Shown: positions 1 through 6,384 of the stretch, one piece after another
Position numbering within the stretch: the stretch's first letter is position 1
How the letters are laid out: each line of letters starts with the position of its first letter
From: Bacteroidota bacterium
GTDB taxonomy: Bacteria > Bacteroidota > Bacteroidia > Chitinophagales > Saprospiraceae
DNA: 8,836 nucleotides
Assembly (NCBI GenBank): GCA_029573365.1
Contig: JAKQGD010000649.1
Span: 1 to 8,836, forward strand
Direction of reading: 5' to 3'
Translations under genes and position numbers: made by a program
The notes under the pieces: generated by a model
The model's input: the letters and a program-made list of their open reading frames with translations, nothing else
Told to the model about the DNA's origin: nothing
The model's database searches: none

Positions 1-1022
1 AATGCCAGATAATTGATACGCACCAGATTGTTTTGAGGGTAGGCAGCCATGAGTTTTTCGTACTTATTCTGGGCATCGGCATACATCTTGTTGTTTTCAT
101 AGGCCACGGCATCCATAAGACCTTTTACGGTAACGCTGACTTTATCATAAATCTGTGAGTCAGAGGCTGCGTTTTTATTAAAATCGAAATCCTCCTTTGT
201 CAGCAGCGAAAACGTCACCGGTACGCTGATAGACCTTTTATTCCCTGCAAATACCTGCCAGTAATATGACTTTTCGGGTTTGAGATTTGACAAATCCATG
301 GTCACACTGTTTGTGTTTGTGGTAGCCTTGTCTATGATGGCAAGGTTTTCGTCAAAAATACAAACCAGGTATTCTTTTACTCCTTTTACAGGCACCCAGC
401 TAAGGGGCACTTTTGTGGCAGGATAGATGCCTCCAGGCGTTGTGATATCAATGTTCATGTCCTGAACCCCCCATCCTTTGTTTTTGGCAGGGTCATCTAC
501 GCCCCATCCTTTATTTTTTGCGGGATCCTGTACGCCCCAACCTTTATTTTTATTTCCGTCACCAACACCCCATCCTGTGCCCAGTTTTTTCAGGTTTTTA
601 ATTCTGAATTCATTATTTACGGCTCCATTATTGGTAGTAGCCAGGCTGGCCTTAAGATATTCTGCAAAAACGGGGTCAAAATTTAGTGTACTGATGCCTG
701 GCCCTGCCGGCTCGGCTTTGAGTTGAATATTGTTGGTTCCATTAAGAATTTTAAATTGGTTGTTCTCAAGATATACGAGTCTGGAGTTGTCAGTCATTGA
801 TATATCTGCAGGCGGATAAAACGCTGTGCCCGGCTTTAAAGCCAACGATTTGCCCTTTTCTATTTTACAAGAAATTTTTCCATCCGCTTCCAGTATAATT
901 ACGGGATGTATCTGTTGGGCAGATATTTGCTGCAAACAAGAGGCAACAACAAACATTATAAGTGTCAATAGCTGCCTTAAATCTGCGGTTATCTGAATCT
1001 TTGGGAACCTGTAATTATCCAT
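1..1022 (-). CDS. Exported FecR-like / GWGV-repeat / fibronectin-like / TPR-like protein, 3' end missing
   Basis: An open frame runs from ATG at 1022 to the left edge without a stop, giving 340 residues; the C-terminus lies outside the window. Residues 1-36 look like a signal peptide (hydrophobic 18-30, then ISA before QQ at 33-37). V26-A-S-C29 also fits a lipobox, so a lipoprotein is possible. Residues 38-100 resemble a FecR-type beta domain (GKISCKIEKG, LKPGTAF, then a short strand pattern). Residues 150-188 hold an 11-residue GWGV repeat. Residues about 190-275 look fibronectin/Ig-like (VPLSWVPVKGVKEY, SYYWQVFAG). Residues 290-340 look like the start of a TPR helical region (YADAQNKYEKLMAAYPQNN). 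The start overlaps the 3' end of the upstream protease gene by 34 bases in another frame and follows an A-rich stretch, which suggests co-transcription and possible translational coupling. A later ATG (residue 23) would spoil the signal peptide. Coding and export are well supported. Domain names are by pattern only, and function is unknown, possibly an envelope scaffold or sensor. Confidence 0.85.
   Translation of the reverse strand, partial: MDNYRFPKIQITADLRQLLTLIMFVVASCLQQISAQQIHPVIILEADGKISCKIEKGKSLALKPGTAFYPPADISMTDNSRLVYLENNQFKILNGTNNIQLKAEPAGPGISTLNFDPVFAEYLKASLATTNNGAVNNEFRIKNLKKLGTGWGVGDGNKNKGWGVQDPAKNKGWGVDDPAKNKGWGVQDMNIDITTPGGIYPATKVPLSWVPVKGVKEYLVCIFDENLAIIDKATTNTNSVTMDLSNLKPEKSYYWQVFAGNKRSISVPVTFSLLTKEDFDFNKNAASDSQIYDKVSVTVKGLMDAVAYENNKMYADAQNKYEKLMAAYPQNNLVRINYLA
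459..575 (-). repeat. In-frame 33-bp tandem repeat encoding GWGVxDPAKNK, about 3.5 copies
   Basis: Read on the minus strand, the units start at 575, 542, 509 and 476 with an exact 33-base period, encoding GWGVGDGNKNK, GWGVQDPAKNK, GWGVDDPAKNK and a partial GWGVQD. Units two and three differ at one amino acid (Q/D) but have synonymous changes in five other codons (GGT/GGA, GAT/GAC, CCC/CCT, GCA/GCC, AAT/AAC). The repeat is therefore conserved as protein and is not a fresh slippage product. It sits between the FecR-like region and the fibronectin-like domain of the host protein. I do not recognise it as a named repeat family. Confidence 0.9.
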
Positions 1023-2650
1023 TTTTTTACTTGATTATTGTTTAAAATGAAGATTATATCGTCATATGCCAAAAGCTGGCCTTCGGTAGTTTCTATGGTT
1101 GTCACAGGATCATTGTATTCGCTGATGACTTTTTGACGTGGATCTCCCACCTTTATGCCTTTGCTTGTTGTACCTTTATACCCATCTGTGGTCTGTATGA
1201 AGGCATACCTTTTCTTTTTGTTTTTGTTGGTCACGTCATCCATAAAAAAATACCTGTATCCATTGACCGGGTCAGAATTCTGAAAAAATATCAGATCGGA
1301 TGTCACCTCAATCACCCTTGAATTGTCAAATCGGCGTGAGCTAAACAGGCTGTCAAGACTCATATTACCTATGTTGTCTTCGCTGTTTTTAGCCTGACGT
1401 AGTATTTTTTTATTTACTTTTTTGCCGTCCAGAGCATCGAGGTTGAGGCTAGCCAGTTGATTTGTTTTTGCCAGTGAACTGAACAGCTCTCTGGCTGCGG
1501 ATACATTGCCGGTACTGGCCTCAATGATACCCTGTAGAATCAACATATCTTCCAGTGTCTTTTTGTATTTTTTAGGTTGGGCTTTTGCTTTGGGCAATGC
1601 CTCCTCTATCAGATAAAACCGTGCCCTAACCCAATCCTTTTTAAGAGCGTAGGCATTTGCCTTGTTCAGATATGCAGGGGCATAATACGGATCGAGATTG
1701 ATGGCCGAGTTAAAATGCATGATTGCCTGGTCCAGAAATTGGTTGATCATTGTCTGAACAGGTACGGCCGTGTTTCTGCTGCTCTGAAACTGTAAATCCA
1801 GCTCAGTGACATATTTAAATTTCAGGCTGTCAGGATGAAACAGTTCCATGGCATTGATGGCAGCAAAAGTGCCCAGATTGTTGTACAATTCACGACTCTG
1901 ATAAAAATTAAGCACGTAATCGTACACCTGATAAGCCAGGTCAAAATTGCCGCTGGCAGCCAGATAATTACCTAGCTCAAAGGCATCAATAAGAAGGTTG
2001 AGTTTTTTGACTGAGCGTCTGCTCAGGGCCATACGGTCTTTTAGTACCGGATAACCGGGCATGTTTTCTTGAAGTTTGTATTCCCTATACAAGGTTTCTA
2101 TGATGGTGTCTGACTTTTCAAACAATCCATATCCTGCTGTGTAAGCAAGAAAACCACCCAGGTAGTCAGCTTCTGCTTCATTGGCCACACCATCCATGAT
2201 GATGTCAAGGGTTTTGCCTATTTCCAGGTCACTGTTTTCTTTGGCATAAGCACTACGCCACCCATGTTTTTCGTAGTAGTGAGTCAGTTCATGCCCTAAA
2301 AGAAAGGCTAAAGCCTCATCACCAAACCTGTCACAGACATCGTAGGCTTTTTTCTCCAGGATTATGTGATTGGTTTTAAGGTCTATAAAAGCAGCGTGCC
2401 CTTCCTGGTCGAGTAAAAAAAGTTCAGGCACCGTAAACCTGAAGTCGCCTCGGGCATTGACCAGGTCATTGTAAATTTTTAAGATTCTGTCATATTCGCG
2501 GGTGTGGTTTAGGTTTTCTTCCGTCCCCCGGATGGTATCCCCGTTATTGATTAATGGGAGGGTGCCGATGGCTCTGTTTTGGGCGGAAGCCTGATGACTT
2601 AACGTCCACACCAGCAGTAAAATACTCCAGACACGTAAATTCCGGGTCAT
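989..2650 (-). CDS. Exported M48-type zinc metalloprotease with TPR-like repeats (BepA-like architecture)
   Basis: This 553-residue protein likely cleaves envelope proteins in the periplasm. Residues 1-23 are a signal peptide (hydrophobic 8-17, ASA before QN). HELTH at 120-124 is the HExxH zinc site with general-base E121. E158 in EAEAD (158-162) fits the ExxAD third ligand of family M48. No further membrane segment is apparent, unlike HtpX or Ste24, so the protein should be soluble or peripheral. Residues about 225-260 and 304-395 contain TPR-like helices (for example FNSAINLDPYYAPAYLNKAN). The M48-then-TPR order is that of E. coli BepA, which acts in outer-membrane protein assembly, but the sequence is otherwise different. 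Residues about 497-547 form a small domain (KGIKVGD, V..EYNDP, LAYDDIIFIL) of a type seen in envelope lipoproteins. I chose ATG 2650 because a longer frame opens only at a TTG (2707) inside the promoter and lacks a leading signal peptide. The gene follows the metacaspase gene by 58 bases. Confidence 0.9.
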   Translation of the reverse strand: MTRNLRVWSILLLVWTLSHQASAQNRAIGTLPLINNGDTIRGTEENLNHTREYDRILKIYNDLVNARGDFRFTVPELFLLDQEGHAAFIDLKTNHIILEKKAYDVCDRFGDEALAFLLGHELTHYYEKHGWRSAYAKENSDLEIGKTLDIIMDGVANEAEADYLGGFLAYTAGYGLFEKSDTIIETLYREYKLQENMPGYPVLKDRMALSRRSVKKLNLLIDAFELGNYLAASGNFDLAYQVYDYVLNFYQSRELYNNLGTFAAINAMELFHPDSLKFKYVTELDLQFQSSRNTAVPVQTMINQFLDQAIMHFNSAINLDPYYAPAYLNKANAYALKKDWVRARFYLIEEALPKAKAQPKKYKKTLEDMLILQGIIEASTGNVSAARELFSSLAKTNQLASLNLDALDGKKVNKKILRQAKNSEDNIGNMSLDSLFSSRRFDNSRVIEVTSDLIFFQNSDPVNGYRYFFMDDVTNKNKKKRYAFIQTTDGYKGTTSKGIKVGDPRQKVISEYNDPVTTIETTEGQLLAYDDIIFILNNNQVKKWIITGSQRFR

Positions 2651-2676
2651 TGTGTTTGAATTTTTTTGGGGCAAGC

Positions 2677-2708
2677 CAAAATTAATAAATGCTCCGCTCC
2701 TGTCCAAA
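2677..2708 (-). promoter_or_regulatory. Bacteroidota-type promoter upstream of the metalloprotease gene
   Basis: On the minus strand TTTG (2708-2705) is followed after 20 bases by TAATTTTG (2684-2677). This is an exact match to the TTTG / TAnnTTTG -33/-7 pattern described for Bacteroidota primary sigma factor promoters, with normal spacing. Transcription would begin near 2670, leaving a leader of about 20 bases, A-rich, before ATG 2650. The site lies in the 58-base gap after the metacaspase stop codon and would let the downstream pair be expressed independently. It is a motif match only. Confidence 0.6.
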
Positions 2709-4637
2709 TCATCGTTTGACTATATTGAAAACCAATGTTTTTGTCCCTACTTCCTCATTGCTGCTTTTTTTGACTTTTGTGCCTCTGCTCTGAACCTGAA
2801 ATGAAGAAGCAAGGATATTTTCGAATGAATTTAAACTTTCAACGCCCCTTGTCGTACGTCCTCTGGTAGAAATAATGTTTTGTAGCTGGAGTGGCTTTTT
2901 TGATAAAATGAGTTTCAGGACCTCCCGTCCTTCAGGTTCGGATATCTCGATGGGGTAAGATGTAACATATTTTTCGCCCGGATCGAGAAAGTATTCGTCG
3001 GCAGTGTGTCCCAGATCCGTGGCAGGGATGACAAGGTTTATCTGGTTGTTGGGTTGTATGTCAAGCAATGAAAAATAAGCACCACTGAGACCGTTATTTA
3101 CCACTTCAAAACGTACACATTCGCCATAAAACAGAGAATCAGGGGAGCTTTTTGCAATTTCCATTTTGGAATTGTGGCAATCGACTTTTTTAATCATTAG
3201 GCTGAAATCAAACTTTCCTCCTTCATTTTCATAAGTGCGTAAAAACTGACTTTGGGCGTAAGCCCGCACACATTCTCTTATTTCATCGGTCATAACATCC
3301 GAAGAGGTGTTTTCGGCGGCCAAAGTCATAATTTCAGTGCCTTCTTTTGTCTCTATTTTCAGATTTCTGTCTCTGCGTAACACATAGAGGTCGGCGTCAT
3401 CTGTGGCTCCTCTGCTCAGAGGCGTATCTATGGCTCTGCTTATAGCTGGGTATAGCTGGTCTGACTGGTCTACCATATTTTTTACAGACGTTTCCGTAGG
3501 CGGCTCACTTCTTTCTTTTATGGCCACTTTATATAGGTTGTCCCCTGCTGCCAGCGAATCAGTAAGCTTTATGGTGCAGGTTGTGAGGTAGCTTTTGACG
3601 ACTTCCCCGTTTGCGACAGGTTTCTTAGGGTCATCGGTGTAAATTTCTACGGTTGTTCCAGCAAAAACGTCCGTTATGGTGCCAAATCCCCCTGTTACAT
3701 TGATCCTGTCATTGATGTCAGTGAGCCTGTATTCTTCACTTTTGGCGACAGATGTGCCTCCTAAAAAAGACATACCTTCTGTTCCTTCAAATTGTGGATT
3801 TTGTCTGGGCGATGTCATGCTCATCCTTTGCTTTATCCTGGCAAAAACATCGGCCATAGACTCCGATTGCCTGATCTGACCTGTAATAGCCGCAAAGGCA
3901 TAGCTGAGGCTTCCCACAGGACGGGATTGTTCGTCGCGGGTTTCGTAGTTGAGTTCCCTGGGGCTGGCACCAAAAAAACTGGCCATAGGTGCCATGTCCG
4001 CCGCGGTGTCGTTGCGGTCATTTTGTTTTGTATCGGCCTTCTGGCCTGATGGCTTGTAATTAGCCGGTGCCATAATCTTGTCTGTGCCCCTGACCTTGCC
4101 CATACCACGTGTGCCTGTGCCGCTGTGGCAGGAGTCGAGAATGAGCAGCACCTGGCCTTTGGGCCCACATTTTTTGCGTATTTCATTGGTTATGCTGCCC
4201 AGTTCGTCGTCGAGCATGAGCTTTTGTCCCTCATAAATACCTTTCTTAAATTCCAGAGGAGAATCATATGGTACGATGGCTTCATCAAGGCCATCCACTT
4301 CATCGCCATCCTGGTCTGGTATCTGCTGTCCGTGCCCCGAAAAATGGATGTAGACCATGTCACCGGCAGCAGCCCTGGCCGACAGTTGTCTGAAGGCTTC
4401 CATAATCCCTGCTTTGGTTGCATTTTTGTCAGCAATCTTTATGATATTTTCTGACCTGAAGCCAAGCCTTCCCAGAGCCGTCTCTATGTGTATGACATCA
4501 TTCATGCTTGAGATGTCAGGCCATTTTCCTTCTTCAGGGTAGTCGCCTACGGCAATGATAAGAGCATATTTTTCTGCTTTGGGACTGAAAGCCACTAAAA
4601 CCAGAATCAGGATTGTTGTCAAAAGCCTCATATTCAT
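2709..4637 (-). CDS. Exported metacaspase-like cysteine peptidase (C14) with DUF4384-like C-terminus
   Basis: This 642-residue protein is predicted to cleave after basic residues, as metacaspases do, on the periplasmic side or outside the cell. Residues 3-19 form a hydrophobic signal sequence, so it is exported or membrane-anchored. The caspase fold spans about 23-295: YALIIAVGDY opens it, catalytic H102 lies in FSGHGQ, the metacaspase-type acidic segment DGDEVDGLDEAIVPYD is at 110-125, and catalytic C170 lies in DSCHSG. SLSYAF (243-248) and RQNPQFEG (278-285) belong to the p10-like part. A basic, hydrophilic linker (176-240) lies between the two halves, where caspase relatives are often processed. 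Residues 300-375 are beta-rich. Residues about 507-585 (CVRFEVVNN, AYFSLLDIQPNNQINLVIP, PGEKYV) fit DUF4384, often found C-terminal to bacterial caspase domains. ATG 4637 lies one base after the stop of the upstream gene. ATGs at 4631 and 4655 are also possible; a longer form from 4685 would bury the signal peptide. Confidence 0.92.
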   Translation of the reverse strand: MNMRLLTTILILVLVAFSPKAEKYALIIAVGDYPEEGKWPDISSMNDVIHIETALGRLGFRSENIIKIADKNATKAGIMEAFRQLSARAAAGDMVYIHFSGHGQQIPDQDGDEVDGLDEAIVPYDSPLEFKKGIYEGQKLMLDDELGSITNEIRKKCGPKGQVLLILDSCHSGTGTRGMGKVRGTDKIMAPANYKPSGQKADTKQNDRNDTAADMAPMASFFGASPRELNYETRDEQSRPVGSLSYAFAAITGQIRQSESMADVFARIKQRMSMTSPRQNPQFEGTEGMSFLGGTSVAKSEEYRLTDINDRINVTGGFGTITDVFAGTTVEIYTDDPKKPVANGEVVKSYLTTCTIKLTDSLAAGDNLYKVAIKERSEPPTETSVKNMVDQSDQLYPAISRAIDTPLSRGATDDADLYVLRRDRNLKIETKEGTEIMTLAAENTSSDVMTDEIRECVRAYAQSQFLRTYENEGGKFDFSLMIKKVDCHNSKMEIAKSSPDSLFYGECVRFEVVNNGLSGAYFSLLDIQPNNQINLVIPATDLGHTADEYFLDPGEKYVTSYPIEISEPEGREVLKLILSKKPLQLQNIISTRGRTTRGVESLNSFENILASSFQVQSRGTKVKKSSNEEVGTKTLVFNIVKR

Positions 4638-4638
4638 G

Positions 4639-6159
4639 TCAGTTGAGCAGGTCATATGAAATGCCGATAAACAGGCCGGCTTCATATCTGGAACGCAGTG
4701 GCAGCAGGTTTATAGATCCGTCGAAAGAGTCGCCAGCCTTCATACCCCCGCTTAGCCTTTTGACGCGTGTGCCCATGACACCTGCGGTAAACAAGAATTT
4801 TTGCTTCCTCCCTAAAAAAAGTGTAGGGCCTCCAAAAAAAGCCAGAGATTCGAGGCCTGCACCGCTCAGCAGTGGGAAACCGATACCAAACGAACCACCA
4901 AAACTGGCCTGGCTGAGAGTCTTTCTGCTTATATGGGCAAATGAGACCAATGACGGAAAAAAGTCGTCCGTCCTGTCCTGGACAATGACATCATTGATGA
5001 TGCTGTATTCGTAAGTGGCACTTGTCATTTTTGAAAACGACAGTCCCAGACTGCCTGATATTTTCCATCCCCCTGTGACAGGGACATTCTGGTCGTAGGT
5101 TTTACTTTGCTTCATCTTTCCTGCCTCATCTCTGGCATACAAACTGATCGTCAGAGCCATGGCATCGTGACCTGCCTGCACAGGTGGAAAACTATATTTA
5201 AAGATGTCACCCTGCATCTCTTCGTAATTACGCCTCAGGTAGGACAGTGTATTGCTGCTTTCACTAAAATACTGGTCGAGCATCCTGCTGTCCACTTTGG
5301 GCTCAATGAGTTTTTTTTGGACCGCCGACATGGCCTTGGTGAGGCTGTCTGTTTTGGAAATCATAAACTCCAACTGTTCATCTTCGTCGTCGTTGCTTAA
5401 GACTGACATCTTATTGGCCATAGCCTGCCAGCGGCCGGCAAGGTTTTTATACTGTTCCAGCGACGTATTATAGGTGTCCATGGTTTCCTGGATCTCATTC
5501 TTTTTCATGGACTGGTTTACCAGGTCCGTAATAGATATTTCTTCGCCGGGAGTTTTGGCAAAGGCGTGGTTGATTTCTTCAAGTGCCAGTTGCCGGATAC
5601 GTGACGGACGCAGCAATTTGTTTTGCTTGAACTTTTCCAGATCCTCTACTGCCAGTTTCCTGCTCATGACTGTGGTGTTAAAAAGTTCCAGTTTTTTTGC
5701 ACTGCTGTGCAACCTGGATTCTGTGATTTCCATTTCGTTTGAAAGCTGTAAAAATTCGTTTTTAGCCTGCAAGACCTCTGCAGATGCACCCCGTGACCCA
5801 GGAATATTGAGTAAGGCCCCTTTGATGCCTGACCCAGCATTGAGCCCCCCGAACAGCTTACCTATACCGCCAAAACTTCCGCTTTGGGCTCCGACCTCAC
5901 CCGCAAGGGCCTCAGATTTTTGTGCATAGCTGACGGCTTTGACATCGAGAGAGGCTTCCATCAGGTATGGGTTAAACTCGCTGATGACTACATATATATT
6001 TTCTCCGTCTTTTACAGCGGGTTTGACTGTCCTGACGCCGTTGCGTAAATATGTGACCTCATTGGTATATGCATCTATCCTGAGAGTCAGGCCATCTTGT
6101 TGCTGACCATAAGTCATTTGTACGATCAAAAACAACCACAGAAATAACGAATATTTCAT
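4639..6159 (-). CDS. Exported coiled-coil protein with beta-rich C-terminal region, family unknown
   Basis: I do not recognise the family of this 506-residue protein. Residues 1-19 are a clear signal peptide (MKYSLFLWLFLIVQMTYGQ). Residues 22-80 are probably a small beta domain (LTLRIDAYTNEVTYLRNG, GENIYVVISEF). Residues 90-125 are rich in Gly, Ala and Ser and look like a flexible linker. Residues about 126-320 are highly charged, helical and heptad-like, so probably coiled coil. Residues 330-506 contain alternating hydrophobic/polar strands rich in Gly and aromatics (GWKISGSLGLSFSKM, ASFGGSFGIGFPL, YEAGLFIGISYDLL), resembling a small outer-membrane beta-barrel, though a soluble beta domain is not excluded. 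It is the first gene of the minus-strand cluster and its stop is one base before the metacaspase ATG, so the two are almost certainly co-transcribed and probably coupled in translation. An adaptor, membrane anchor or secretion partner for the protease is a reasonable inference from position, not from homology. Confidence 0.85.
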   Translation of the reverse strand: MKYSLFLWLFLIVQMTYGQQQDGLTLRIDAYTNEVTYLRNGVRTVKPAVKDGENIYVVISEFNPYLMEASLDVKAVSYAQKSEALAGEVGAQSGSFGGIGKLFGGLNAGSGIKGALLNIPGSRGASAEVLQAKNEFLQLSNEMEITESRLHSSAKKLELFNTTVMSRKLAVEDLEKFKQNKLLRPSRIRQLALEEINHAFAKTPGEEISITDLVNQSMKKNEIQETMDTYNTSLEQYKNLAGRWQAMANKMSVLSNDDEDEQLEFMISKTDSLTKAMSAVQKKLIEPKVDSRMLDQYFSESSNTLSYLRRNYEEMQGDIFKYSFPPVQAGHDAMALTISLYARDEAGKMKQSKTYDQNVPVTGGWKISGSLGLSFSKMTSATYEYSIINDVIVQDRTDDFFPSLVSFAHISRKTLSQASFGGSFGIGFPLLSGAGLESLAFFGGPTLFLGRKQKFLFTAGVMGTRVKRLSGGMKAGDSFDGSINLLPLRSRYEAGLFIGISYDLLN

Positions 6160-6384
6160 GGTAACGGGGTTTGTAATACAAATATAATGTTATTTAATTT
6201 AGAAAAGTAAAAATGTCTGATAAACTTATGTTCGGTGCAGTCTTTGACGTCCGGGATTGGTAAATTAAATATAATGATTGATGCCCAAAGTAGATTATTT
6301 TTTTGTTTTTAATGCTTTGTAGTCAATGGCTCAAACAAAATCTAAAGATCTGGTGTATATAGGACGCAATAACAAAATGCAATT
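6160..6384. other. Divergent intergenic region, AT-rich
   Basis: These 225 bases separate the start codons of the minus-strand cluster and the plus-strand receptor gene, so they should carry promoters for both. Apart from the -7 match at 6179-6186 I see no strong element. The plus-strand side has TTTG at 6302-6305 and 6316-6319 but no TAnnTTTG at proper spacing. The 10-mer AAATATAATG occurs at 6180-6189 and 6267-6276; in such AT-rich DNA this may be chance. No RNA gene, hairpin terminator or small gene is evident. Confidence 0.6.
6179..6186 (-). promoter_or_regulatory. Possible -7 element for the minus-strand cluster
   Basis: TATATTTG on the minus strand matches the Bacteroidota TAnnTTTG -7 element exactly and lies 19 bases before the ATG at 6159. 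No TTTG is found at the expected distance upstream, only T-rich sequence around 6202-6213, so the -33 half is weak. It would start transcription of the coiled-coil and metacaspase genes with a leader of roughly 13 bases. Confidence 0.45.

Noticed and set aside
478..726. Plus-strand open frame rich in Pro, Phe and Ser
   Set aside because: It is the antisense shadow of the GWGV repeat region; its repetitive peptide merely mirrors the 33-base period of the real gene.
2651..2707. N-terminal extension of the metalloprotease starting at 2707
   Set aside because: It starts with TTG, overlaps a full promoter match, and would put 19 extra residues before a well-formed signal peptide that begins at ATG 2650.
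3833..4454. Several open frames of 80-117 codons on both strands inside the metacaspase gene
   Set aside because: They have no signal, domain or spacing support and overlap the catalytic region of a clearly conserved enzyme in other frames.
4638..4685. N-terminal extension of the metacaspase up to 4685
   Set aside because: It would overlap the upstream gene by 47 bases and precede the signal peptide with polar residues; the ATG one base after the upstream stop is the better choice.
5474..5929. 151-codon plus-strand open frame opposite the coiled-coil gene
   Set aside because: Ser/Leu-rich composition typical of antisense to a Lys/Glu/Gln-rich helical gene; no recognisable features.
6180..6276. 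AAATATAATG found twice in the divergent region as a possible operator
   Set aside because: The region is very AT-rich, the two copies are in direct orientation 87 bases apart, and the first copy overlaps the -7 match; chance is sufficient.
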